NCBI RefSeq assembly: GCF_963924675.1
Contig: NC_089239.1
Coordinates: forward strand, 5,507,001 to 5,571,000
From: Phocoena phocoena
Lineage: Eukaryota > Chordata > Mammalia > Artiodactyla > Phocoenidae
Reading direction: 5' to 3'
DNA length: 64,000 nt
This document shows, one piece after another, positions 29,301 through 37,260 of the stretch. Position 1 is the stretch's first letter. Each line of letters opens with the position of its first letter. The notes under the pieces are model-generated. The model was not told where the DNA came from. It saw only the letters and a list, made by a program, of their open reading frames with translations, and searched no databases. Made by a program: the position numbers and the translations under genes.

Positions 29301-32300
29301 ATATGTATATGTATAGCTGATTCACTTTGTTATACAGCAGGAACTAACACACCATTGTAAAGCAATTATACTCCAATAAAGATGTTTAAAAAAAAAATGC
29401 GTGTATGCCTTAGTTGGGGCAAATTCCAGCTGCCACTTTTGAAGAGCCTGGAGCAAAAACAGGGTGTTGGGAGCAAAAGGGTGGTACTGAGCATGCACCC
29501 TGCACACACCACCACCTAAGGGGTGGGCAAAACACCTAAGGCCCCCCTCTGGCCTGACCCATGGACACACCACTGCCCTCGCCCCATATAAGGAACAAGC
29601 CTGCCCTACCTCCTGGAGTGAGCAAGAAAGGGGACCTGTTGTTTGTTCTCCCTCCTCTGCTGCAGCAGGGGCCCCAGTAAAGCCTTGCCTGAATTTCTTG
29701 TCTGGCCTCTGATCAATTTCTATTGATTGGGGAAGGCCAAGAGCCCTGGTCGGTAACAATAGGTGGAGCTTATTCGACGGCATGAACACCAGATGGTAAG
29801 AATCACTTGGTTAAATTAGGGTCTGTCCAACACCATGGGCAAAGAACAACTGGGCAGCTGAGGAATAAAACCCACAGCTCACATAGTGCTGGGAGATATT
29901 CAGGGTCTGATCAACCAGAGGAGAAGAATGTCACTGAACACTCATGCCATCCACTAGATATCACAGAAGGGTCAAATTTTAGTGTTAAGGAGAAACTAAT
30001 CTTAGAGTAAAGGCCACTCTAAACATCCATCCCAAAGATATTACAAGGCAGCATGAAATTGTCTATCTGATTCATAAGTAAGTTAATTGCCTGCCAAAAC
30101 AAAGTACAGCACATTTCAAAGGAAAACCACAAAATCAAGCAATCAACCAAATAAAATTAGCAAGGTTAATCCAATCAAAAACAATTATACACAGGGATAT
30201 GAAATCAGTCTGATGGCAAGATACGAGGTTCCTGCCTTATCCTCCCACAGATACACCAAACATACGCCTCACATGGATTGATGCCCTGTGAGAGAAATCC
30301 AGAAAGTAGCACAGTGACTCCTCAACACTGGGTCACTGAGAAAGTACCCACTGTGAAAATGGGTAGGAAAGGCTGATACACACACTCACCACAAAACCCA
30401 CCCCTGGCAAAGTGCTTACAATCAGGAGGGAACCCCGAACTCTCAGTATGCCCCTCAGAACCAAAAGGTTTGGACCAGGCATCCAGCAGCACAACTTTTA
30501 AGGCTGCCACCCAAGGGACTGGCTTCCAAATAACTTAGTTCAGAGAGCCACTGGGACTTGACATCCCTAATTCCTCAGACCCCCATTAAACAAAGAAGCA
30601 GTTTTTAAATGTGTGCATGAGCACTTCCCATAGTTCCCCCCCACCCCGGGGTGTATCATAGAGGGAGCAGACAAAAAGCACCCCGCTCCTATTTTCTCCC
30701 TGGAAGGAGTCTGACTGCACACTTTTCCAGTTGCAGCTTGAGGGTCCAGCTTCTAATCAGACTACATGTGGGTGCTGATAGGGATCCTCCCAGTAGCCTG
30801 AAAGGGCCGATGGGCACTTCCCTTGACGACTCCCCCAGGCTCAATCCAACAATAAAACCAAGTCTCCAGTTTCTTCCTGATAGGACCTTGTCTACACATC
30901 TAGAATCTCAACCTTTTTTTTTAATTGAAGTATACTGATGTACAATATTATATGTTACAGGTACAATATAGTGATTCATAATTTTTAAAGGCTGTACTCC
31001 ATTTCTACTTATTATAACATATTAGCTATAGAACCTCAACTTTTAACGCTGCCACCTGAAGGTTTGGATCCCATACCACCTAGCTCTGAGACCTGACGGG
31101 GCTCAGCATTCACAGACTCCCCAGATTCATCTTAAGAGAAGATTTTTATACAGAAGTGCAAGCATTTCCAAGGACCATCTCCCTGGGCTTAGGGCAGAGG
31201 GCACAGGAAAAAGCACAAAGGTCCCAACTTCTCTGTGGAAAGGGTTTGAGTGCATACTTCCTCAGCTGCTGCTTGAGGGTTGAGCTTCTAAATAGCTTGC
31301 ACCAGGGAGCTGACAGGGTACATAAATAGTAGTCATCTGGGGACTTGAACAGATGTGAGGGAATTCCCTGTGCTTTCTCTCTCTGACTCATCCCAACTAT
31401 AAAGCTAATTCTCCAGCTTCTCCCTCAATGAAATTTGTCCACACATCTAGTGCCCCACCTTACACAGCTGCCATTAGAGGAACTGGCTCTGGAGCAGAGA
31501 GAACAAAAGAGGTGAAAGAAGTAACATTATCTCTGCAGATGACATGACCTCATGTATAGAAAACCCTAAAGACTACGTCAAAAAGCTATCAGAATTAATA
31601 AATGAATTCAGTAAAATTTTAAGACACAAGATCAAAATACAAAAAACAGTTGTGTTTCTATATACTGACAATGAACTACCAGAAAGAAAATAAAGAAAAC
31701 AATACCATTTACAATAACATCAAAAGACAAAACATTTAAGAACAAATTTAGCCAAGAAGGTGAAAAACGTATACAGTAAAAACTAAAAAACAATCGTGAA
31801 TAAAATTAGAGAAGACACAGATAAATATATATTCCGTGTTTATGGATTGAAAGGATTAATATTGTAAAATTTTCCATACTACCCAAAGTGATCTACAGAT
31901 TCAGTGCAATCCCTATCAAAATTCCAATGTTATTTTTCACAGAAATAGAAAAAACAATCGTAAAATGTATATGGAACCACAAAAGAACCTTAATAGCTTA
32001 AACAATCTTGAAAAAGAGCAAAGCCAGAGACATCACACCTTGTGATTTCAAACAATATTACAAGGCTGTAGTAATCAAACAGTATCTTACCAACAAAAAA
32101 CAGACACGTAGATGAATGCACCATAACAACATAACTTTATACCTAAAGCAACTAGAAAAAGAAGAACAGAAACCCAAAGTCAGTAGAAGGAAATAAATCA
32201 TAAAGATCAGAGCAGAAATAAATGAAATAGAGACAAAAAAAAAGCAATAGAAAGATCAATGAAACTAAAACTTGTTCTTTGAAAAGATAAGCAAAACTGA

Positions 32301-34442
32301 TAAACATTTAGACAGACTCATCAAGAAAAAAGGGGAGAGGGCCCAAATCAATAAAATCAGAAATGAAAAAGGAGTTGTAACTGACACTACAGAAATACAA
32401 AGGACCATGAGAGTATTACAAACAACTGTAAGCCAACAAAATGGACAACCTAGAAGAAACAGACAAATTCTTTGAAAGGTACAATCTCCCAAGACTGAAC
32501 CAGGAAGAAATAGAAAATATGAACAGACCATTTACCAGTAGTGAACTCTACAGAGATTTCAAAACACTTCATGTCCTGCATCATTGTGATAACTGAAGTA
32601 AACAACTTGAAGCTTAAAGTGATCACGCAATGACAATATACATACAAACAGAAGTAAATCAGAACAAAAAGAGAAGAAACTTTTATGCAAACAGTTTCTC
32701 AACAGAAAGTAGTTTATTTATAATGGAATCAGAGTCTAATTAAAGTTTGGATTCCATGTCCTAAACTTATAACTTTGACTCCCTCAACTGAACATTTGTA
32801 ATCCTCTTCCTCATATATATAAGAAAATATATGTAACATTTCAAAAGGTTAATGTGAGAATTAAATGAGACTAGTGTATGAAAATGCTTCTCCAAAGGAA
32901 ATGATCTTACTGTGATTTTCAAGTACAATTTCACATTTAAGTTTTATGACAGTGATTCAGCAGTAAAAGAGAACCATGATAGGTTCCAACACTGTCTGTC
33001 AAAATAGAGTTAATGGAGTCTTAATTTTTGTACTTACTCTTATTTCAAAAATTGTTCCTTCAAACTGAAAAATTTCCCCAGGGTTTGTATATATTGACCA
33101 CACCACTTTAACCACATGAAAATCTAAACCCCTGTATTGTGACTTCTAGTTTTTAATGTAAAACATTATAATTATGCCAATTTGAAGTATATTAATCAAG
33201 AAAACATTCAAGATGGAGTGTCTTCAATTTAATCAGCTTTTAATAGCAGGTACGCAGTTTTCAACTTTTTTTTCCAGTTAATATTTATTTACTGACAATG
33301 TTTTCATCATAATCAGGCAAATGTGACATTTTTATTTTTCCTTTTCTTTTTTTTCTTTGGCATTACTTCTAATAAGTCTGATGCTTCTGGGTCAAAACTT
33401 GCAGGTCTAAACCTTGCTCAAGACCATTTTCTCTGTCACTTTAACAGTGGCCATTAATAATTTTTTTCATAAATTTCATTGTCATGCTTATTTAATATTG
33501 ATTTTTTTCTACGAGTATGATTCCTGAAAAGTGTTTACTATTTCTTGAAAATTGTGAACAAATAGGTCAGAAGAGCCTGAGAGATGAAGAGAAGGGCACA
33601 AGAGTTAGCAATGAAAATATGTTGCTTTGCAAGTGAATACAAATCAGTAGGATCTGATTCAATACAAAGGTAAAGAAAAATCGTCTTAAACTTTTAAATT
33701 ATAAAACTAATATCCTTGATCATTCACCTGCTTCTCTGAATCTTCACTCTCATTCGACCTCATCTTCTGTGGAACTGTGACATACAGGAATATTCCCTCA
33801 GAATCTGTAGTAAGAAAATGGGATTTTTTGCGACAGTGCTCTCAGTCAAGCTTGGGTTCTTAAGTTTGAGTCCATGGTGGGGTCCACAATTGTAAGTCAA
33901 TTTATCTACATGTGTTTACCCTCCTTCTTGGTCCACAGATTTCAATAGATTTTCAATGGCACACTGAAAATGGCTAAGATACAAACAAGTGAAGAGAAAT
34001 TAGCCATTGCAGTTCTATAGGACCATCCTCTTCGTTTCCATAACCACGTTGGGACCTGTTTCTCTCGGGTCTCTGAGGAATACATCCAGGGCAGTGCCGA
34101 ACCTCGTATATCCTCTGGCCACAGAGTGGGTGACCCAGAAGGACCCTCAGCTGCTGAGACACTGGACCCTTGATGCAGAAAGTGGACTCCTTGGCTAACA
34201 TCTTCCTTCCCCTGCCCTGGTCAGGGGTGGGTGGCGTAGGGGTGGGGTGTGGGAGGAAGGCACCGGCAGGGAATCGGGGAAAGGGGCGGTAGGGGTCCCA
34301 GAGCTACAGGAATTGCTCCCCAGGAAGAGCCCAGCCCTGCTCAGAAGCCAAAGGAGGGAGAAGGAAGTCGAGGCTCCGCCGTCTTACCCTGGAGGGCGTG
34401 TAGCCCTCCAAGCTCAGCAAGCAGGGCAACGAGGAGGAACAT
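3518..34442 (-). CDS. ADAM18: ADAM18 (tMDC III), coding exons 1-11 of a 3'-truncated gene
   Basis: Eleven exons on the minus strand (34388-34442, 33728-33804, 28109-28164, 25740-25818, 25307-25383, 24099-24276, 21837-21902, 18444-18515, 18073-18239, 17233-17314, 3518-3654) join in a consistent phase with GT/AG borders and no stop, giving about 348 residues. The product follows human ADAM18 almost residue by residue (my recollection of that protein): signal peptide [14 protein letters not shown], prodomain with [14 protein letters not shown] and [15 protein letters not shown], then the metalloprotease-like domain with LILRPHD and YVGATFPG. The place of the HExxH zinc site reads AQLLGLKIG, so the domain is catalytically dead, as known for ADAM18. 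The family role is as a sperm-surface adhesion protein made in testis as a membrane precursor. The disintegrin, Cys-rich, EGF and transmembrane exons lie left of the window. The gene appears intact as far as seen. Intron 10 (13.6 kb) is swollen by L1 and SINE insertions. Confidence 0.93.
3655..5009. other. ADAM18 intron 10, unassigned AT-rich part
   Basis: No exon, RNA gene or clear repeat recognised. Confidence 0.5.
5010..6535 (+). mobile_element. LINE-1 3' ends, two joined fragments
   Basis: Sense ORF2 C-terminal text (GACAAAGGGCCTGAACAGAC, CTGTTGGTGGAAATGTAAGC) runs into the 3' end AATGTACAGCATGGCGACTA. The GTATGGTATCACTTACATGTGG block occurs twice in related form, so two copies are abutted. 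Frames are broken. Confidence 0.8.
6960..10100 (+). mobile_element. Old L1/HAL1-like remnant, sense
   Basis: Degenerate ORF1-type text (CCAAATTTGGCAAAAGACAC, ACTCAAAGTAGTCC) and early ORF2 text (TTACAAGAAACTCACATAAG) lie on both sides of the CHR SINE at 7679. No usable frame. Confidence 0.55.
7679..8033 (+). mobile_element. CHR SINE (long type)
   Basis: Long copy inserted in an old L1/HAL1-like element. The duplication ATTGATTAG flanks it. The tail is AT-rich rather than pure A. Confidence 0.9.
10213..10249. repeat. (CA)n microsatellite
   Basis: CA units with one ATG interruption. Confidence 0.97.
10640..12580 (-). mobile_element. LINE-1 ORF2 fragment, antisense
   Basis: Reverse-complement ORF2 text such as TTTCTTTGGCTGTCCCGAGT, GTTATTCCTAAGTATTTGAT and CCAGGAATAAATCCCTCTTG spans about 1.9 kb around the SINE at 11129. 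Confidence 0.85.
11129..11338 (-). mobile_element. CHR SINE (short type)
   Basis: Inserted into an antisense L1. The flanks ACATGACTC / ACATGTCTC are the diverged target duplication. Confidence 0.93.
12580..13480 (+). mobile_element. LINE-1 ORF2 fragment, sense
   Basis: Text such as ATTACCCTGATATCAAATCC and ACATTGTACAAAATGGTGAA is L1 ORF2, opposite in direction to its left neighbour, split by the SINE at 12969. Confidence 0.8.
12969..13187 (+). mobile_element. CHR SINE (short type)
   Basis: Near-consensus copy with about 28 A in its tail and duplication GGAGCTTCCA, inserted in a sense L1 fragment. Confidence 0.94.
13905..14210 (+). mobile_element. hAT-type non-autonomous DNA transposon
   Basis: CAGGGGTCAGTAAACT at the start and AGTTTGCTAATCCTT at the end form decayed terminal inverted repeats of the CAGGGGTYGGCAAACT kind. 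Inside are TTTACTATCTGGCCCTTTAC and related text. No transposase. Confidence 0.7.
14211..17232. other. ADAM18 intron 10, right part
   Basis: Apart from the SINE at 15455 I recognise nothing. Exons 10 and 11 join without missing residues, so no exon is expected here. Confidence 0.5.
15455..15651 (-). mobile_element. CHR SINE with internal deletion
   Basis: Reverse copy lacking about 30 bp around the CTCCGCAACGGGAGAGG region. A CTTT run precedes it; the duplication AAAATAGCTACATTTTC flanks it. Confidence 0.9.
17233..17314 (-). CDS. ADAM18: ADAM18 exon 10 (metalloprotease-like domain)
   Basis: This 82-nt exon reads [20 protein letters not shown] and then CDAGIAM. The acceptor used is GATGTAG; the TTACAG five bases further in would drop two residues and was not chosen. 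Human ADAM18, as I recall it, has Tyr where this copy has the second Cys (KSCDAG), so one extra cysteine is present. Confidence 0.93.
18073..18239 (-). CDS. ADAM18: ADAM18 exon 9 (metalloprotease-like domain)
   Basis: This 167-nt exon encodes 55 residues plus two bases. Blocks include [20 protein letters not shown] and [12 protein letters not shown], both diagnostic of the testis ADAM group. The exon ends at the codon pair split by a GTAAGC donor. Confidence 0.94.
18444..18515 (-). CDS. ADAM18: ADAM18 exon 8 (metalloprotease-like domain)
   Basis: This 72-nt exon encodes 24 residues, [20 protein letters not shown] then LVNT, matching the human YDYMGSEMM...QKI..IGLVNT block. Acceptor TTTTTCAG, donor GTAAGTTT. 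Confidence 0.93.
19085..19215 (-). mobile_element. LINE-1 3' terminal fragment, antisense
   Basis: TATAGTCGATTTACAATCTT and GTTTCAGGTGTACAGTATAG are the reverse of the cetartiodactyl L1 3' end. Confidence 0.65.
19230..20455 (+). mobile_element. LINE-1 3' ends, two stacked fragments, with CA repeat
   Basis: ORF2 end text (CACACCTGTCAGAATGGCTA, TGTTGGTGGGAATGTAAATT) and 3' UTR text (GGTCTAATGTACAGCACAGT) in sense. A (CA)n lies at 20275-20315. Confidence 0.8.
20275..20315. repeat. (CA)n microsatellite
   Basis: About 20 CA units inside an L1 tail. Confidence 0.97.
20755..20955 (+). mobile_element. LINE-1 3' terminus (cetartiodactyl type)
   Basis: GGGAACTATATTCAATATCC, TTTGCTGTACAGCAG and CAACTATACTTCAATAAAA mark the very 3' end of a young L1 family. 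Confidence 0.8.
20970..21250 (+). mobile_element. CHR SINE (long type) ending in an AATT repeat
   Basis: Sits directly behind an L1 3' end and terminates in (AATT)n at 21218-21247, replacing the usual A tail. Confidence 0.9.
21294..21500 (+). mobile_element. CHR SINE (short type) next to AATT repeats
   Basis: Recent copy with duplication AAAAATTCAATT on both sides, followed by a second (AATT)n run to 21532. Confidence 0.92.
21837..21902 (-). CDS. ADAM18: ADAM18 exon 7 (start of metalloprotease-like domain)
   Basis: This 66-nt, phase 0 to 0 exon reads [20 protein letters not shown] then [12 protein letters not shown] is the typical first strand of the reprolysin fold. Donor GTAAGTC, acceptor CTTTCAG. 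Confidence 0.93.
21903..23189. other. ADAM18 intron 6, left part
   Basis: AT-rich DNA with no recognised feature. Confidence 0.5.
23190..23720 (+). mobile_element. Old L1/HAL1-like ORF1 remnant
   Basis: AAACTCAAAGGGATCCC, CATCATGTACAAGGAATCC and TATTCAAAGTGATGAAAGAA are degraded L1 ORF1 3' text. It lies in ADAM18 intron 6. Confidence 0.55.
24099..24276 (-). CDS. ADAM18: ADAM18 exon 6 (end of prodomain)
   Basis: This 178-nt exon encodes 59 residues beginning [20 protein letters not shown] and ending [11 protein letters not shown], with no stop. The [14 protein letters not shown] block is a hallmark of the ADAM2/3/18/32 group. Acceptor ATATTCAG, donor GTAACGG. Confidence 0.95.
24277..25306. 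other. ADAM18 intron 5
   Basis: No recognised repeat or exon. Confidence 0.5.
25307..25383 (-). CDS. ADAM18: ADAM18 exon 5 (prodomain)
   Basis: This 77-nt exon reads [15 protein letters not shown] followed by [11 protein letters not shown]. It carries the CHYQGY and STCSGLRG-type core conserved in all ADAM prodomains. Donor GTAATA, acceptor TTTTTCAG. Confidence 0.94.
25740..25818 (-). CDS. ADAM18: ADAM18 exon 4 (prodomain)
   Basis: This 79-nt exon has acceptor TTCTTAG and donor GTAAGACC. It reads [20 protein letters not shown] and then SESSYFK, nearly identical to human ADAM18. An NET N-glycosylation sequon is visible. Confidence 0.94.
26060..27040 (-). mobile_element. LINE-2 remnant
   Basis: Read in reverse, text matches the L2 ORF end and 3' UTR: the forms of GGTTATTACAGTCACCCAGG, GATGACGGTGGCTTG-like and CCTGAGGCAGAGATATG are typical antisense L2 segments. 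It lies in ADAM18 intron 3. Confidence 0.6.
27470..27740 (+). mobile_element. Old L1M 3' end
   Basis: GGAATGAAATGTTCTAAAAC, GGTTGATAATTG and AAATTATACATTTCAGAG match the typical L1M tail in sense. Confidence 0.55.
28109..28164 (-). CDS. ADAM18: ADAM18 exon 3 (prodomain)
   Basis: This 56-nt exon has acceptor TTTATTTTAG and donor GTAAGATATG. It encodes [18 protein letters not shown] plus two bases, matching the I-TIDGQPYTLHL-K block of human ADAM18. It starts in phase 0, so any upstream exon ending in phase 0 can join it in frame. Confidence 0.92.
29080..29395 (+). mobile_element. LINE-1 3' end (young cetartiodactyl type)
   Basis: GTGGCATGGACATATATACA, GATAGCTAGTGGGAAGCAGC and TTATACTCCAATAAAGATG then an A-run. 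The LTR at 29396 follows directly. Confidence 0.85.
29396..29758 (+). repeat. Solo LTR of an ERV1-like family
   Basis: A CCATATAAGGAAC TATA-type box, an AATAAAG-like signal region (CAGTAAAGCCTTGCCTGAA) and the end TCAATTTCTATTGATT...GGTAACA mark an LTR directly after an L1 tail. The same family recurs on the opposite strand at 63679-64000. No internal viral sequence adjoins it. Confidence 0.7.
30480..31470 (+). repeat. Two degenerate tandem monomers of about 430 bp, split by an L1 tail
   Basis: Unit 1 (about 30500-30915) and unit 2 (about 31030-31465) share in order: CTGCCACC, a stretch with AAAAAGCAC, GCTTGAGGGT--AGCTTCTAA, CCAACNATAAA, and TCTACACATCTAG. A 110-bp antisense L1 3' end (30916-31025) sits between them. 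L1 5' UTR monomers are one explanation; the family is unknown to me. Confidence 0.55.
30916..31025 (-). mobile_element. LINE-1 3' terminal fragment, antisense
   Basis: TTTTTTTTTAATTGAAGTAT, TACAATATTATATGTTACAG and GTACAATATAGTGATTCAT in reverse orientation of the L1 end. Confidence 0.6.
31500..32560 (+). mobile_element. LINE-1 ORF2 fragments in shuffled order
   Basis: Late ORF2 text (GAATTAATAAATGAATTCAG, GATTCAGTGCAATCCC) at 31530-32100 precedes earlier ORF2 text (AAGATCAGAGCAGAAATAAA) at 32110-32560, so two insertions or a rearrangement. Confidence 0.75.
32561..33727. other. ADAM18 intron 2, right part
   Basis: AT-rich, nothing recognised. Exon 2 follows. Confidence 0.5.
33728..33804 (-). 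CDS. ADAM18: ADAM18 exon 2 (start of prodomain)
   Basis: This 77-nt exon has acceptor TTACTACAG and donor GTGAATG. Joined to the last base of exon 1 it reads [20 protein letters not shown] and ends SEDSEKQ in phase 0, close to human ADAM18. It shows that this gene has its own exons 1 and 2, so the ADAM-like exons at 46.6-47.4 kb are extra copies. Confidence 0.92.
34388..34442 (-). CDS. ADAM18: ADAM18 exon 1 (start codon and signal peptide)
   Basis: The ATG is at 34442-34440. The exon encodes 18 residues ([18 protein letters not shown]) plus one base, then a GTAAGA donor at 34387. It is a hydrophobic signal peptide closely matching the human ADAM18 start. The exon sits in a GC-rich stretch of about 400 bp, consistent with a promoter. 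It ends in phase 1, which matches the acceptor phase of exon 2. Confidence 0.9.
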
Positions 34443-34710
34443 CGCTGCTCGGGGCGCTGGAAGCACGGCCAAGGTCAGAGACCGTTGGGCAGCCGTGAGG
34501 CTCGCGGGCAGCAGCAGTCAGGGGTTCAGCGCGCTAGGCCCCCGGGCCCCGGGGGTGAGGACCAGGGCCTCGCAGTCGCTTTCAGCTGTGCTGGCTCATC
34601 CTTGGGCATCCTGAGTGACTGGGCACTCGAGGCTGGGAGAAGAAACAGCAGACAAAAGCCTAAGGGTCTGCGCACAGCTGGTTTGTGGTGACTAAGTGTA
34701 CGTCTTTTTT
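34443..34710 (-). promoter_or_regulatory. GC-rich 5' flank of ADAM18
   Basis: GC- and CpG-richer DNA than the surrounding AT-rich sequence lies directly upstream of the ADAM18 start codon and also covers exon 1 and the start of intron 1 (about 34200-34680). No TATA box is obvious. This is the expected place of the ADAM18 promoter. The transcription start cannot be placed from sequence. Confidence 0.5.
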
Positions 34711-34805
34711 TTTTTTTTTAACATCTTCATTGGAGTATAATTGCTTTACAGTGGTGTGTTAGTTTCTGCTTTATAACAAAGTGAATCAGTTATACATATG
34801 ATCCC
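34709..34805 (-). mobile_element. LINE-1 3' end, antisense, upstream of ADAM18
   Basis: T-run then CATCTTCATTGGAGTATAAT and TTTATAACAAAGTGAATCAG, about 270 bp upstream of the ADAM18 start codon. Confidence 0.75.
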
Positions 34806-35589
34806 ATATTTTAAATGCTTCAGTAGGGATAAAGGGGCAAATAAGCATTATTTGCTTTTCTGGGGAAGTTTCTGGTAATTTCCTTTCTCCATGTTACAGT
34901 TCTCTGACAACGTTTATTTACTGTGGTGGAAGAGAAAGAGGAAAATAGGTATATTTACTATTTTTTACAAGAAATTTTCTACTTAAATTGTGTTACTGCT
35001 GACTTAATAAAATCTTTGCAAACAAAAATAAAGAATATTGAACTCGATCCTGGATAAGGAAATAAAAAGCACAATTCTTCAACTATGTGCCTATTCTTAC
35101 AATGTTAGATTATAATCTGTTGAGGAAAGGGAAAGAAAACTTTGAAATGTACCCTAAGTGTGTCTTGTTAACAGTTACTGTTAGAACCGTAAAAAGGAAG
35201 CATTAGAAATGGGGAGGCCAGCAAGACAAACTCAGAGGGGAAAAGTGACACCACTGCAGAAGACAGAACATGTAATTGTCTTTGAATTTTCTGACAAATA
35301 TCTTAAGCTACTCACACTCAAAACCTAACTCAACTTCTGCCTGCCACTCACCCACACCTTCCTTTATCTCAGTACACTCCACAGCAAAGATGTGTTACAC
35401 CAATAGTTGCAAAAATAAACTCTGCTCAGGTCTAAAACTTGGACCTGCTAGGCGGTAGTACTCCTGGGAAACTGATCCTGAGAAATTATGATTAAATAAC
35501 GCAGGACAGTGATCATAATGGCCCCAAATAAGTTAGTGGCAAAGGGGATGAGGGAAAGTTATGGTAGAATCATCCCGATGTGTATTATT

Positions 35590-36010
35590 TTTACCACAGA
35601 GTTCACCCACTTAAAGCACACAGGTGAATGATTGTAGGGTTTTTAGTGTATTCACAGATATGTGCAACCATTACCACAGTCAATTTCAGTTCCCTCATCT
35701 CAAAAACAAGTCCTCTACCCTTTAGTTATTACCATCACCCCAGCTATTCAATCCCCACCCCTACCTCCCCAACTCTCACAAGTAAACAACCACTAATCTC
35801 AGTCTCTCTAGATGTCCCTGTTCTGGATGTTTCATGCAAAAGCATAACACATGGTTTTTGTAACTGGCTTTAGTCACTTAGCATAACGGTTTCAAGACTC
35901 ATCCACGTTGTAGCAATATCAGTGCTTCCTTTTTGTGGATGAATACTATCCCATTGTATGGATGGACCACATCTTGTGTATCCATTCATCATTTGCTCAT
36001 TTGGAAAAGG
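35590..36010 (-). mobile_element. Old L1M fragment, antisense
   Basis: TTCACAGATATGTGCAACCA, CACTTAGCATAACGGTTTCA and CCCATTGTATGGATGGACC are reverse L1M text. Confidence 0.65.
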
Positions 36011-36859
36011 AAACTCTTGGTCTTTGTGATGAGATGCTCCCACCCCTGACCCAGGAGCACCTTCATTTATATGGATGGAAATTCTGTAGGTCTTAATTAG
36101 ACTCCAGATAGGCTGATGGATCTCTAATCCACAAATAATGCTTTGAGGTGTGCAGAAGTGAACCCATCTCAGGAAGAGGGAGATGAAGAGAGGGGGCACT
36201 GAAGCAAGAAACTGTCACCCAGAAAAGCTCAGCTTCAGTCAGGAAAGAGCAGCAAGTCTGGGTTCCTTCAAAGGACAGAGATATATTCTAGAGCTCAATT
36301 TCCACGAGGCCAGGGAAGTATCACCTGGAGACAGGACAGTTATCTATGACCAGGAACTCAGTGTGAGCAGTTCCTTGAAGATAGAATGGATGCCAGTGAG
36401 TCTCTGACGGCTCTGGGGCTGACCTTGTCTAGCAACCCTTCCTCTCAATATCCCGAAGCTTGGAATGGGTAGGGGATGAGAGTCATGAACTATTGCAGAG
36501 GTGCAGATTCTAGGTGTCCTCTCTTGAGATGGGAGCGATTAGCAGGGCCACGGGTATCTGAAGGCAGTCGGTGGCCGGAGTGCACAATGGAAAGTTTTCC
36601 GTTGGGATGCAATAGCCTCGCAGGTTCGAAAGAGGCCAACCTGCTTATTTCCTACTAGAGGATCATGGCGGTAGAAGACCCCCTGTGGGCCCTCCCGGGC
36701 ACAAAAGGCTTTCCGTGTCCCCAGCTTCCAGTTTGCCGGAAAAAAGGCTTTCAGCTTCCTAGACCTTCCCTGAGTTCCAAAGGGCGTATTCAAACAGTTA
36801 CTAATCAGGGAAGTGAGGGAAGGCAGGAAGAAATGACAGTGCAGCATGGGGCCTGGTGC

Positions 36860-37260
36860 CGTTCGTCTTCGGGGATGTGCAGAACCATCTGACGCGTGTG
36901 TCTGAGTTCTTCAACGGGAACTAGGACCCCCTCAAGCCAGATGCAGGAAGTCACTTGAGGCTGAGCACAAGCATGTGGACCCACACTGGCAGGAAAGGCT
37001 GATGACTGAGACTCCTGGAACAGCGCCCTGTTACCTCACCAACAACCAATCAGGGCAAGGTTCCATACCCTGCAGCCCTTGCCCCAAATTTTGCCTATAA
37101 ACACTCTTCCCCAAGAGCCATCAGGGAGTTGGCACTTTTGAGCATGCGCTGTCCGTTCTCCTTGGTTGGTCCTTGCAGTAAACCTTTCTCTGCTCCAAAC
37201 ACTGACGTTTCCCTTTGTTTGGCCTCAGTGTGCATCGGGCACACAAACCTGGGCTCGAGA
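36860..37260 (+). repeat. ERV1-like LTR, CTTTCTCTGCTCCAAAC type
   Basis: CCTATAAACACTCTTCCCC (TATA region), GCAGTAAACCTTTCTCTGCT (poly-A signal region) and ACTGACGTTTCC mark the R/U5 end of an LTR. A fragment of the same family lies at 43020-43130. The 5' boundary is uncertain. Confidence 0.6.
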
